Positions 12,276-24,274 of a stretch of DNA of 64,000 nucleotides are shown here, in pieces. The translations under genes and the position numbers were made by a program. Under the pieces are notes generated by a model, which was given only the letters and a program-made list of their open reading frames with translations, was not told the origin of the DNA and did no database searches. Numbering within the stretch: position 1 is the first letter of the stretch; each line of letters begins with the position of its first letter. Source of the DNA: Phocoena phocoena (lineage: Eukaryota > Chordata > Mammalia > Artiodactyla > Phocoenidae); NCBI RefSeq assembly GCF_963924675.1, contig NC_089221.1, positions 6,383,851-6,447,850 of the forward strand, in the 5' to 3' direction.

Positions 12276-13211
12276 TGTGAATTGGCAGTTATTTTTGTTT
12301 CATAGCCCATCTTAAACCATACCATATTCACTACCTGAACCCAGAATTTTAGGCTTCTTTATTAGTCCTTTACACAAAACATAAACACGTTATTGTGTAG
12401 GTAAATTTGTAATGTACACAGTGGTGCTGTAGTTTCTCTATCCTGACCCATCAAGGTTAGCTAAACACATACACAACTCTAAGGAATCTCACATTTGCCC
12501 TCCCAGCCTGTACATCCCATGAAGGGAAGCTGTACTGTCATTTCCTAAGTGACTTTCTCTGACTCTTCATCACCTCCACTGTTCTGTCTTACAACACTCT
12601 GCTGTTTTCTTTTATAGCACTTATTATCACTGTAATTGGACGTTGGTTGGTGTCCTTATTTGTTTAATGCATCCCCAAACCAAACTCTGAGCTTTAGAAA
12701 GATGTTCTGTATCTGTTCCCCTGGCAGGTAGTAAGGAAGCCAGAATTTTTTCTTTGAAACAATAAAAACAGGATTTGACTTTTATTATTTTGCTTCTTCT
12801 ACATAGGAATCCTTATAATATAAAATCATGTAATGATTCAAATAGAAGCATACTCCTTTGATATCAGAATTATGACACTGTAATGTACTGTCAGGATGAA
12901 GACCACATAAATGAGAGAGGTGGGGAGGGGCTAGCCCTGAGAGAAGAAAGGTGAGCAGTAAAAAAGGACTAGAATAGAGAACGTGCATCGCATGACTTTT
13001 TCTTCAGCGATTTAATTATAAAAATTTAACATCAAAAAAAAATTTAATGGGAAAGTTTAGCAAAATGTTTATATATTCCATACCCAGGGAAATGACATTT
13101 TGCAAAAATATAAAATGTAAAAACTTATACTCTTTCCATGGGAAAAACTACCATTACTTTCTTAACGAATATCAACTTGCAAATATGGCACCCACTGGTT
13201 TGTTCCCACAG
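12276..13211 (+). other. ADCY2: Intron before the second exon
   Basis: No repeat recognised. The acceptor 'tttgttcccacag' closes the intron at 13211. Confidence 0.75.
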
Positions 13212-13323
13212 TATCCTCTATGCGGACATTGTTGGGTTCACCCGTCTGGCCAGTGACTGCTCCCCAGGAGAACTGGTCCACATGCTGAATGAACTCTTTG
13301 GAAAATTTGATCAAATTGCAAAG
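13212..13323 (+). CDS. ADCY2: ADCY2 internal exon: C1a with first metal-binding aspartate
   Basis: The exon is 112 nt. Its first base completes a serine codon from the previous exon; 37 codons follow, ending in lysine right before 'gtgagt'. The product reads [16 protein letters not shown] and later [13 protein letters not shown]. The aspartate in YADIVGF (codon 13225-13227) is, by family knowledge, one of the two residues that hold the catalytic metal ions in C1. The FGKFDQIA end is the usual helix preceding the next catalytic strand. The length and both splice sites are intact. Confidence 0.98.
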
Positions 13324-14514
13324 GTGAGTATTAGTGATTGCCTTCTATTTTGAGGATATATAAAATTTGGGCTTACTTTTTCTCTGGTCCCTTATAAATT
13401 TTTTACCTCTTCATAAAAGCATCCTTTAGGAATGTTGTTTGTAGATTTGTTGGATTTATTTGCCATCGAGCCCTGATAAATCTCAAACCTACACTGGGAA
13501 TGAGAGATGTCATAGCATATAATTAGCATATTTTTCATCTACTTTTAAAACTTCTCCATATATATAACTCAGCACATATATAATAAATACATTCAAGATG
13601 ATGAGATTTGATTTGCACATCTCTCTCTCCTGTGCTGTTCTAAGATTCTCTTTTTAGGCATTTTGATGTCAAGGAGTTGGAAATATGATTTCCTCTCCAG
13701 TTGTAACTATTACATATTCACAGTGTTAAATGGCATCCTGGGAAAATCCCTAAAATAGGATGCATCCCTTCTTCCTAAGCCCTTTATTGACTGTTGTCCC
13801 CTTTTTATCCACTGACCCTTGTGCCACTTGCAGAGATGTAAGTTCAGTATTTGTCATTCATATGCTCATCTGTGGGAAGTTTCACAGAGAAGAAGTGAAG
13901 ACAACTGATCTAAAATCATACTAGCCCTTATTCTAGACTTATTTATTGGAACTATTAAGGTTTCTGGTGGGAATATTGATAGTTTTTTTTCTTTCCTGCT
14001 AGCCCTCTACTTCTCATAAAATGTTTCCGGTCAGCTTAATTTTGTCTCTGAATTATTCCCAACAAAAATACATTATTATGCTTATTAAAATGCATTCTTT
14101 ACATAAGGAAGAGTTGGTTCTAAGTTTAGTTCATGGTGAGATTTTGAAAACAATAGGTGAGATTTTGCTCACTTTTAAACAATAAAGAAAATTCCAGCCA
14201 GGTCTCCTAGGCATAAATCTGGCTTGTAGATGTTCACAGAGTGACTCTTGGGTCAAGCTTTCCATGAGGTGTCTTATGTTGTGCAACTGACCATGACAGA
14301 TCTCATTGGGAATTCTAAAAAATCACTAAGAGTATAGCTCTGTTTCCTTCCTTTACCAAACCAAAGGAAGAGGTTGAGTTTGGGGTAGAGGGGGCCTCAT
14401 CTTTAGAAAACGTCTTGAAAGTTTGAGTCAGTAAAAGTCATTTTTGTTGCACTACCTGGTCACAGTAGGAAGAAACATCCTAATCTTGGCTGATAACAAC
14501 AAAGCTCCAGTGTT
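13324..14514 (+). other. ADCY2: Intron, nothing recognised
   Basis: About 1.2 kb of AT-rich intron without a recognised element. Confidence 0.7.
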
Positions 14515-14735
14515 TACATGGCATTTTCCCCACACGCAAGGCTCTGTGTCCAAATGACTTCTCTCTATATGGACACCAGTCAGATTGATTAGGGGCACAC
14601 CCTACTCCTGTATGACCTCATCTTAATTAATTACATCTACAGTGACCCTTTGGCCAAATAATGTCACGTTCACAGGTACCAGGGGTTAGGATTTCAACAT
14701 GTGAATCTGAGGAGGACACAATTTATAACTCGTAA
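14515..14735 (-). mobile_element. MaLR (MLT1-type) LTR fragment
   Basis: On the + strand it carries 'tggacaccagtcagattg', 'tgacctcatcttaattaatta', 'ggggttaggatttcaacatg' and 'aggaggacacaattta'. In this order these are the reverse complement of an MLT1-type LTR. Only about 220 bp remain. Confidence 0.7.
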
Positions 14736-15000
14736 GGGAGGTACTCGGTGTGACTTCCTGCTCCTCTCTGATCATTGTAACAAAGGAACGTCCAGGCAAT
14801 ATCAGAGACTGGCCTAGGATAGCTTGGGCCATCCATTGCTGGTCACAGGGGCAGCATGCTTTGGATATCAGTTCATGGCTCATAGTTCAAAACATGGAGT
14901 TGGTGAGCATTATAAGCAAACAGATAGTTCAGTCCATTGAGGAATACTACATAAAACACATTAAGTTAAGGAACTCAACGTCACTGCTCATTCACTGTTA
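14736..15000 (+). other. ADCY2: Short intron stretch, nothing recognised
   Basis: Lies between the LTR fragment and the antisense L1. Confidence 0.7.
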
Positions 15001-15498
15001 GTTTTTATCCACTTTAATGAGGTATAATTGGCATACAGAAAGCTATACATATTTCACATACATACAACTTACTGAGCTTAGGGATACACTCTTGAAACCA
15101 TCACTACAATCTATGCCATAAACATCTATCACCTACAAAAGTTTCCTCTTGCCCTTTTAATTTATCATTATCATCATCATTATTATTTTGTGATTAAAAC
15201 ACTTAACATAAGATCTACCTTCTTAGCCAATGTTTAGGTATACAATATAATATTATTAACTATAGACACTATGCTGTACAGTAGCTCTCTAGGACTTGCA
15301 TACAGTAGCTCTCTAGGACTTGCATCATGCATTACTGAAACTTTGTGTCCTTTGACCAACACTTCCCCATTTTCCCCTCTCCCAGGCCTGGAAACCACCA
15401 TTCTATACTCTGCTTCTGTGTTTGACCAATTTAGATTCCTCATATAAGTGGTATCATGTAGTATTTGTCATTCTGTATCTGGCTTATTTCACTTAACA
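15001..15498 (-). mobile_element. Old L1 3' end, antisense
   Basis: The minus strand carries an L1 3' UTR ending near 15001 ('tgaggtataattggcatac' on the + strand). At 15440-15498 it has sequence equivalent to the end of ORF2. It abuts the oppositely oriented ORF2 piece starting at 15499. Confidence 0.85.
15277..15324. repeat. Perfect 24-bp tandem duplication
   Basis: TACAGTAGCTCTCTAGGACT-TGCA is present twice head to tail, at 15277-15300 and 15301-15324, without a mismatch, inside the old antisense L1. Confidence 0.95.
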
Positions 15499-16590
15499 AG
15501 TCAAATTCAACAGCACTTTAAAATGATCATGTACCATGACCAACTGGGATTTATACCTGGGATGCAAGTTGGATAGCATCGCAAATCAATTGATGGGATA
15601 TACCACATTAACAGAATGAAGGGTAAAAATCATATGATCAGCTCAATCAATTGATGCAGAAAAAGCATTTGACAAAATTAAACACGCTTTTATGATTAAA
15701 AACTCTCAACTAATAAGAAGGAACTTACCTCAACACAATAAAGCCGTATATGAAAAACCCACAGTGAACCTCATACTCAACAGTGACAAACTGAAAGCTT
15801 TTCTTCTAAGATTTGGCATAAGACAAGGATACCTACTCTCACCAGTTCTGTTCAACATAGTGCTGGAACTTCCTGATGCAGCAGTTAGGCAAGAAAAAGA
15901 AATAAAAGACATTCAACTCAAAAGAGAAGTAAAATTATCTCTGTTTGCAGATGATATGACCTTATATGTAGAAAACCCTAAAGAGTCCACAAAAATCTGT
16001 TAGAACTAATAAATAAACTGAGTAAAGTTGCAGGATAAAAAGTCAATGTACAATAATCACTTGTATTTCTATACAATGAAGTATCTCAAAAGGAAATCAA
16101 GAAAACACATTTACATTATCATCAAAAATAATACTTAGGAAATAGACTTAACTAAGTAGGTGAATGACTTATACACCAAAAACTATAAAATATTGATGAA
16201 AGAAATATAAAGAGACACAAATAAGTAGAAAGACATTCCATGTTCATGGGTTGAAAGAATTAATATTAAAATAGTACCCCAAACCATCTACAGATTCAAT
16301 GCAATCCCTATCAAAATCCCAATGGTAGTTTTTACAGAAATAGAAAAAAAATCCTAAAATTCATATAGAACCACAAGAGACACCAAATATCCAAAGCAAT
16401 TTTGAACAAGAAAAACAAAGCTGGAGGCATCGTGCTTCCTGGTTTCAAAATATATTGCAAAACTACAGCAATCAAAACAGTCTGATACTGGTATTAAAGA
16501 CAGACATACAGACCAATGGAGCAGAATAGAGACTAGAAATAAACCCATGCATATACAGTCAGCTGATCATTGATAAGAGTGCCAAGAATT
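15499..16590 (+). mobile_element. L1 ORF2 fragment (reverse transcriptase), sense
   Basis: This is reverse-transcriptase coding sequence with stops and frameshifts. An open piece at 15692-16003 retains [10 protein letters not shown] and the catalytic F-A-D-D box near 15945-15956. It ends near 16590 at 'gataagagtgccaagaa', before the ORF2 C-terminal part, and has no tail. Together with 15001-15498 it may be one 5'-inverted insertion. Confidence 0.9.
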
Positions 16591-16907
16591 CACTGTTCTT
16601 AATCTTACTGTTTTCTAGACTCAGGATACATATTTAGGAAGTATAGGAGAGAAGCCTTATTAATAAACAATGTTTTACCTTTTTATTATTTAAAATATTG
16701 TTATCAGGAATTACTAACACGTCATCTATAATGCTGTAGATAAGCATGAAAGTACACAGCTCTCTATGAGACAGGGAAAGAAATCTGCAAAATCTTCAGT
16801 AAACCTAACACATACTTAAGAACAAAAAGATCTTATGTTCATTTTATTATTTCAAATTTGTTCATTTTATACATAAGCCTGTGTGAGTGTTAAGAAGAAA
16901 AAAAGTC
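16591..16907 (+). other. ADCY2: Intron, nothing recognised
   Basis: About 320 bp of AT-rich intron. Confidence 0.7.
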
Positions 16908-17026
16908 TGGGATTTCACTGGTGGTCCAGTGGTTAAGACTCCAGGCTCCCAATGCACAGGTTTGATCCCTGATTGGGGAGCTAGCATCCCACATGCCATG
17001 CAGCATGGCCAAAAAAAAAAAAAAAA
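16908..17026 (+). mobile_element. Short tRNA-Glu SINE (about 120 bp)
   Basis: 'gggatttcactggtggtccag', then 'ttgatccctgattggggagc' and 'catgccatgcagcatggcc' plus a 16-nt A tail. It is the short form without the long CHR body and is more diverged than the 210-bp copies. Confidence 0.9.
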
Positions 17027-17792
17027 TCTGTGTTTGGTACATCTTTGTTTATTTATGTATTTATTATAAATTTGAGTGAAGAGTCTATAAACTAGTTGAA
17101 AAGGTTAGAAATGGATGTAGGATTAATGCATATGAATGAAGTTAATTTCAATATTATAATATAAATACAACCCGGCCAATAAAAATAATGTGTTTGTCTA
17201 ACTTTATATTAAAACAGCTTAACCTCAGATCAGAATTAAGTGTCAAATTACTTGGCAATGTTGAATGGTGGCTTATTATGTTGTAGAGATGTTTATCGGA
17301 AGCTACATGTCTGCAGGTAAGAATCTGCTTCAGCTTTAAAAGAAATGAGGAAAATCGTGAGCACAGTAGGAAATGACAAAAATTCTAATTCTAGTTGAGT
17401 TCTGCTTACCATTTTCTATCCTGAAAGATTCTGTTTTGCATAGAATGTTTCATTTCACTGTCAATGTTTGGATTTGTTCAGACTAAAGAGAATGGTCCTA
17501 TCTTTACCCTCCTCTGCTGTGTTAAGTGTAAATCATTCCAGAACTTTCTCTCAGCTTTCCCCTTCTACCCCTTACCCTGATTCTTCCTGCTTTGGTAAAG
17601 GAGCATGCAGGTGAGGGTGGCTCAGTCTTAATGGGTAATTAAGGGAAACTCAACTAGTTCTCATTTCTTTCTTCCCACAAACCCTATTCACTGTGGCAAT
17701 GCCAGTAGAACTAGCACTTGGTGATATTTGGTAAATCAAAATCATTATATATGTGCTTAACTCGACTGAAATTCTGTGATTTCTTCTTTCAG
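17027..17792 (+). other. ADCY2: Intron before the third exon
   Basis: No element recognised. It ends in a good pyrimidine tract and acceptor, 'gatttcttctttcag'. Confidence 0.75.
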
Positions 17793-17920
17793 GAGAATGA
17801 ATGCATGAGAATAAAAATTCTAGGAGACTGCTACTACTGTGTTTCCGGACTCCCTATCTCTCTCCCTAACCATGCCAAGAATTGTGTGAAAATGGGACTG
17901 GATATGTGTGAAGCCATAAA
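17793..17920 (+). CDS. ADCY2: ADCY2 internal exon: C1a with second metal-binding aspartate
   Basis: The exon is 128 nt, in phase 0 at its start, and ends AA before 'gtaagt', leaving a lysine codon to be completed downstream. It encodes [19 protein letters not shown] and then [19 protein letters not shown]. The aspartate in LGDCYYC (codon 17826-17828) is the second metal ligand of the C1 domain. The [16 protein letters not shown] block is nearly invariant in membrane adenylyl cyclases. No damage is visible. Confidence 0.98.
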
Positions 17921-19559
17921 GTAAGTGTAATGCTTAGTAAGAGCTTTTTTAACTGTTTGATAAGTTTTAGTTGTAGTTCTTACAACTATTCCTATTTTTC
18001 TGTCTACTGAAACTAAATACATGATTGTACATTTAAACATAAATGGGCAGAGACACATTTATTGGCATGTGAGAACTAAGTCCAAAGTAAGCCTTCTGTG
18101 TTTTGTATTGCTATTATTAGTCTTAGATTACAGCAACACTGAGTTAGAATCTATGGGAAGGGACCTTTGTGTTTGTTTCCAAAGTGCTTTTTTTAAAAAT
18201 GTAAAGGTCTCCTCCAATCTTCAGGAAAAAGTCTGTACTCTCAGCACCTCTTGATTTCTGATAAGTACATGTAAATTGTAAGAGAGAAAGTAGTTTTTAC
18301 CACCAGACTGCAATGAATATAAAAATCCAGCCCAGAATTACTCCATCTAAGTCACGCTCAGCTCTGTGAATGTAGTTTCAGTTTATATCCATAATAGTTT
18401 TCTGCCTTGTATCTATAGGTTCTTTCATTGTAATTCTAGAGAAGGTTTGCTTACATAGAATAATGTTATCGTTACAGTTGACAAGTACAGGGTAAAAATG
18501 TGAGGTAAAAAATGAATTTTCACTGCCCGTACCATAATGCATACTTCTTTATAAGTACCTTCATAGAAGCCACGGTATTCTTATAAATGATAAAAGCTCT
18601 TGTTTTCTGATTGTGTGATTGAAGGATTTCAGTGTGGTTTTTTTTGGGGGGGGGGGTTGCCTATTTTTGGTCAAGTGATTTTCCCCTATCCTCCACATAT
18701 TTTTTGGCTAAACAGGATGGGAACTATGTGCTTGATGGTCTAATTCCTTGTCTCGGGGTCAGAGTAAATAGGACCTTAAGTGAAAAAGCAATAAGTCAAG
18801 TTATCACTCTGTTTAGCCCACCGTGGTGTTAGTTGTGGGCCGAAATGGACTGAGAGGTTTGTCGGTGGGTTTCCAGTGCTGGCCAGGGAAGAACAGTGAA
18901 GCCCTAGCCGCAACAGAGTCCGCAGACCTAAGTGTCCAGATCCACTAGTTCAGCCTTTGTCAGGGGCCACTGTGGGGCGGTCAGGGATTGAGAGGCAAAG
19001 GAATCGAGAGGAATCGAAGGAAGATTCAAGATGGGAGGGGTGGGCAGTGTCGCCTCAGCTTCCCACTGAAGCTGTGGGAAATAACTGTCCCCTTTCTTCT
19101 CCCCATAAGTAAATCATTTGTCTTCTCGGAGACATAAAAAAAAAAAAAAGTTTTTCAGCTTTATTTCAAGAGTCACTAACTATTCACACCACTATGGGTC
19201 TAGATGGAAGTGAATTTAATCAATGTAGACCTAACAGATTTTCTCAAATGTATAACCCACCCCTGGAGGCCACCTCAATGTTGGTTTCAAACATAAGGTG
19301 AAATGGACTCTATAAATGGGTTTTGTGAAGGATGCTATTATGTGAATCAATAGCACGTTGGATTCAACAGTCCACCCTTTTACTAAAGCTTAATTTCTTC
19401 TTTGGAATCAACTGTTTTCCAGTTCTGTTAAGTTTCTGTAATTCCAATATGTTGAAGAGCCTTTAGAAAAAAGATTCCCCCCCCCAAAAAAAGAAAAAAG
19501 ATTCCCTACATTCTGTCCACTGGCATGTCATCAGGTCATCATTAATACCTTCTTTTGTT
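17921..19559 (+). other. ADCY2: Intron with a G run and an A-tailed GC-richer block
   Basis: An 11-nt G run lies near 18646-18656. From about 18750 to 19137 the sequence is richer in G, C and CpG than its surroundings and ends in a 14-nt A run at 19137-19150. No gene or repeat family was recognised. Confidence 0.65.
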
Positions 19560-19985
19560 GTTACATTTATTTATTGGGGTTAAATATACATACATAAATA
19601 CTGCCTTTTGAACCATTTTTACGTGTACAATTCAGCGGCACTAAATACATTCAAAATGTCATACAACCATCACCACTATCTACTTCCAGAACCTTTTCAT
19701 TGTCCCAAACAGAAACTCTGTACCCACTAAGCAATAACTCCCCATTCCCTTCCTCCCAGCCCCCAGTAACCTCTGTTCTACTTTCTGCCTCCATAAATTT
19801 GCCTGTTCTAGATATTTCATGCAGCTGGAATTGTACAATACTTGTTCTTTTGTGTGTAATTTATTTCACTTTATATAATGTTTTCAAGGTTTATTCATAT
19901 TGTGGTATGTATCAGTACTTCATTCCTTTTAATGATGGAATAACATTCCATTGTATGTATGTATTGCATTTCATCCATTCATCAT
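19560..19985 (-). mobile_element. Old L1 3' end, antisense
   Basis: Same class as the element at 11702. 'ttgaaccatttttacgtgta' and 'gaataacattccattgta' are the reverse complements of L1 3' UTR and ORF2-tail sequence. It is truncated near 19985. Confidence 0.85.
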
Positions 19986-20198
19986 AGATGCCTCAGTGAT
20001 ATCTTATGTGTCCAGCATCTCAGTAATGTCAACAGATTTGAGTGAACTTCCAGAGCTCTTCCTTATACCTAAACTTAAGTTTCATATCTTAATGGCCATG
20101 TGTCCCCATGATCTGCTACTCCCTGACCAAGGGCTTCTGAATTCTTCCCTTGCTGTGTATCAACAGTTCAGCTCATGTGCAGTTGGCAAAGTGATCAG

Positions 20199-21164
20199 TA
20201 ATGGGTTGTTTTAGCCCAATCGAGAAATGGGCAGAAGACCTAACCAGACATTTCTCCAAAGAAGACATACAGACGGCCAACAGGCACACGAAAAGATGCT
20301 CCACATCGCTAATTACTAGAGAAATGCAAACCAACACTACCATGATGTATCACCTCACACTGGTCAAAATGGCCATCATTAAAAAGTCTACAAATAACAA
20401 ATGCTGGAGAGTGTGTGGAGAAAAGGCAACCCTCCTACATTGTTGGTGGGAATGTAAATTGGTGCGACCACTGGGTGAAACAGTATGGAAGTTCCTCAAA
20501 AAACTAAAAGTAGAATTGTCAGAAGATCCAGCAATCCCACTCCTGGGCATATATCCAGACAAAACTATAATTCAAAAAGATACATACACCCGTGTTTTTG
20601 TAGCAGCACTATTCACAATAGCCAAGACATGGAAACAACCTAAATGTTCATTGACAAATGAACGGATAAAGAAGATGTGGTACATACATACAATGGAATA
20701 TTAGCGATAAAAATAAATGAAATAGTGCCATTTGCAGCAACGTAGATGGACTTAGAGATTACCATACTAAGTGAAGTAAGCCAGAAAGAGAAATACAAAT
20801 ATCACATGATATCACTTACATGTGGAATCTAAAATGTGACACAAATGAACCTATCTATGAAACAGAAACAGACTCACAGACATAGAGAACAGACTTGTGG
20901 TTGCCAAGGGGGAGGGAGAGTGGGGGAGGGATGGAGTGGGAGTTTGGGGTCAGCAGATGCAAACTATTATATATAGGATGGATAAGCAAGGTTCTACTGT
21001 ATAGCACAGGGAACTATATTCAATATCCTGTGATAAACCATAAAGAAAAGAATATAAAAAAGAATATATATATACATATGAATCATTTTGTTGTACAGCA
21101 GAAATTAACACTACATTGTAAATCAACCATACTTCAATAAAAAATAATAATAATAGGTTGTCTT
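20199..21164 (+). repeat. Target-site duplication around an L1 insertion
   Basis: TAATGGGTTGTTTT at 20199-20212 and TAATAGGTTGTCTT at 21151-21164 match at 12 of 14 positions and directly border the L1. Confidence 0.75.
20213..21150 (+). mobile_element. 5'-truncated L1, 3' end, sense
   Basis: About 940 bp: ORF2 C-terminal coding sequence, still open from 20201 to 20704, then a 3' UTR with a G-rich tract at about 20908-20930 and an A/AAT-rich tail. The open frame is the usual ORF2 tail (for example [15 protein letters not shown]) and is not a host gene. Confidence 0.93.
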
Positions 21165-23177
21165 GCTATACCCCCAATATAAGCCAGGAAGAGAGGGAAC
21201 ACCTCAGCACATTTCAGAAATTCTTTGTTCTCCCTCACATACAAAGACAAGCATTTTCACTCCCATGTCTTAAGCCAAAAGATGAGCGTGAATACAGGAA
21301 TTCTAGTTTCTCAAGCTGCTGAGGAGAAAGCACACGCTTGGCACTTGGAATTTTGCCAGATTATCTCCAGTTTTGGTGGGAACCAGCAACATGGGTCCAG
21401 AAACGTTTGCCTGTGTTTTTCCTTCCAAGTTTGGACCTCCACATTTATCCTTGTTCCCCATGAGCTAAGTTCACCACTGCAGAAGCACTTCAGCTGCAGT
21501 TTGGGAATATTCCCAACGCTTAAGGAGACTTTTTTTTTTCCTGTCATGAAAATGTAAACTGTTCTTAATCAAGGCAGTGATATTCAGGACCCTGATTGTG
21601 TAAGTGATTAAGGCTCCTCTTAAATTAGAAAGATTGTCTAATATTGCAAGCTCTAAGGGATCATTAAAACATTTTTCTATAAATCACACAGATTTCATCT
21701 ACATGCATTAAAACGTTTGGTCAATCAGGCCATCTGAACCCTTGATCAACTCATTTCTCTGAAAAAGACATGAAGCATGTGGAGATTGTTAAAGAGTCGA
21801 ATCATTAACCAGTCACTTCTATCACGGACTGGCCTTTTGACTCCCGGGCCCTGTCAGGAAGGGGACACTCAGGGGAGTGGGGAGCAGAGAGGAACCATAG
21901 TGAGAAAAGGCCTGGAGAGATGGAGACCAGACAGGGCCCAGGCAGCTGTCCACATTCAGTGCTGATGGGGACAGAGTGGTAGGACAAGCCTCCTATGTCG
22001 TGTAGATGCTCCTCGTGGGAGCAGGAATGAAGGGTTTGGATGACTTGTAAAGTACCCCAAATAGGTTGTCTTTTTTATTAAAAAAAATGAGAACAGGTAA
22101 GGAAGGTAGAGAGGAAGGGAGGGGAAAGAGACAGCCTTCTATATTCTTTTTTCAGGACGTCATTTATTTTTACATCATGGACCCATTTCTTTTTATCAGT
22201 AGTATGCTCAGATGGTGTCACTGCATCATTTAAGCATGCTTGTGTCATTCTGAGATGTTTCAGGTTCATTTTACTGCATCCCACACCTGGTAACCCTTCC
22301 GACTTGCTGTGTTGAAATCAGTGTCATTGCTTCCCTCCACGTTTCCTCTTGGGGTGATTCTTTCCACGTAACTAGGGATACCTTCCTGCATTCTTCTTTT
22401 ACAATAAAATTTTAATTGATAAATGTATCTAACTGGCAGAAACAAATAAGCATCACCAAGCATGGCTATTTTTGCTTAAAGGAAGTTCTTCATTTGTCTC
22501 TTTCAAGGAGTTGGCAACAGAGTCCTAAAGTATTTTTTAAATGATTTTTTAAAGTGAGATTCTTTTTAATGATACCTTATGCATTATTAAAGCTTCTTAA
22601 AGAGTATTCTTTTCTCTTTTCTGTTAAAGAATGTGCACAATTGAAAAGCTTTCATTTCGTGGTTATTTTTTTTTTAATTCCTATTCAGGCTGAAGTCATT
22701 ATTAAGCTCACAAATAAGCCGTATTGTCTCATCAGCAGAAAATATTCCTTGGGGGCATACGTTATGCTAAGCGCTAGAATTGCAGATGGCATCTAAGATC
22801 GTTTCTGACGGTACAAGGCAATGTCACACGAGTCTAGTACGAAAATTCTGAGGAGGTGTCAGCACATGTTATGTGTGTGATACACATTGGTTGAAAACGT
22901 AGAAACTACAACCAAAATGCTGCATCACGACCCCTGCCATCCTGATGCTTTAGCGGCCAGAGCGTTGTCTTGGCGCTGGTGGTTTAGTCTGGTAGTAACC
23001 GAAGAAAACTCCCTTCCGCTTGCCTCGGAGCAGCAATCTTCTGCCACAGTAAGAATTCATGACAATATTTCCAACAATCTGAGACATTCTGAATGATAAA
23101 ATGCCCCGAAAATTGGCCAGGAATTAAAGGAAGAAGAGGCTGGTCCTGGAAGTTGATGTGACTTTCCTTCCCTTTAG
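21165..23177 (+). other. ADCY2: Intron before the fourth exon
   Basis: About 2 kb with no repeat recognised. The acceptor is 'ccttccctttag'. Confidence 0.7.
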
Positions 23178-23336
23178 GAAAGTGAGGGACGCCACTGGAG
23201 TGGACATCAACATGCGCGTGGGAGTGCATTCTGGGAACGTCCTCTGCGGCGTGATCGGGCTGCAGAAGTGGCAGTACGACGTATGGTCCCATGACGTTAC
23301 CCTGGCCAACCACATGGAAGCTGGAGGGGTCCCCGG
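23178..23336 (+). CDS. ADCY2: ADCY2 internal exon: C1a core
   Basis: The exon is 159 nt. One base completes the lysine from the previous exon; 52 codons follow ([19 protein letters not shown] ... HMEAGGVP), then two bases of a glycine codon before 'gtaagg'. It carries the conserved [16 protein letters not shown] segment and [18 protein letters not shown]. In C1 the latter occupies the place where C2 has its catalytic Asn/Arg motif, so C2 must supply those residues to the shared active site. The length is a multiple of three, so skipping this exon would keep the frame but destroy the domain. Confidence 0.98.
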
Positions 23337-24141
23337 GTAAGGCGGCACATTGGCTTTCTCTCGTCCAGCAGGTTACAGGGCTGGGAATAATAGGTCGACA
23401 GGTTAATAACCGACTGCTCAGTGATTTCTGTTGCCTTGGTTAGTATCACATTACTCACGCCCAGTGGCCTTTTCCATTAACCAGATGGACATGAACTTTC
23501 AAGCCCCAATGCAACCACCCCTGGGACCCGTGGTCAAAGACTGTGGATGTCAGATTCTAAATTACAGACTTCTACTTATTTTCATATTTATGAATAGAAA
23601 CCTAAGTTAAAGATGGTTTATAAGTCAGTGGAGATATATGACGTTTCTCTATTATTGGTAACTTCTGAAGTCAGTACTATTGAAATAAGCAAACGGTACC
23701 ATCTGGATAGATGACACGAGAATCTCGATGCATGTGCTATAATTTGGAGAAGCATGAGAACAAGCATTGAGAAAGAAAGCCCATACTTTTATACAGATCA
23801 GCACACTTCCTAAAATGACTTTGGCATGCATTTCAAAAAAAAAATATCTTCATACCCCAAAATTCGATAAGATCGAGTTTTAATTGCTGTAATTCACCAT
23901 GCAGGTTTCTGTGAGTGCAGAGAAGCTCCAAATATTAGTAGCTCATGACATCTGGGAGCATCTTTCCAAAGCAGTGGTTAACAGACTATGAACCTTAATT
24001 ACAGTCAATTTTACTAAGAACATATAGCCTTTCCTTCACTTGGGGCAGAAGAAATTCTCTCTGAAATCCCAAATAAATAGAAAGTCTTCTTGCACGTTCC
24101 TCCTTATATATCCTGATTGTGGTTTTAAAATGGAATTTCAG
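23337..24141 (+). other. ADCY2: Intron, nothing recognised
   Basis: About 800 bp. The acceptor 'atggaatttcag' has a weak pyrimidine tract. Confidence 0.75.
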
Positions 24142-24274
24142 ACGTGTTCACATTTCTTCCGTCACACTGGAACACTTGAATGGGGCTTATAAAGTGGAGG
24201 AAGGAGATGGTGACATCAGAGACCCATATTTAAAGCAGCACTTGGTGAAGACCTACTTTGTAATCAACCCCAAG
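24142..24274 (+). CDS. ADCY2: ADCY2 internal exon: end of C1a
   Basis: The exon is 133 nt: one base finishing a glycine, then 44 codons from RVHISSVTLEHL to KTYFVINPK, ending exactly before 'gtcagt'. The GRVHIS...TL segment and the final KTYFV strand are the standard close of the class III cyclase fold. The acidic stretch KVEEGDGDIRDPYL between them is the typical C1 insert of this subfamily. Confidence 0.98.

Noticed and set aside
20201..20704. 167-codon open frame.
   Set aside because: It is the C-terminal part of L1 ORF2 in a 5'-truncated copy, not a host gene.
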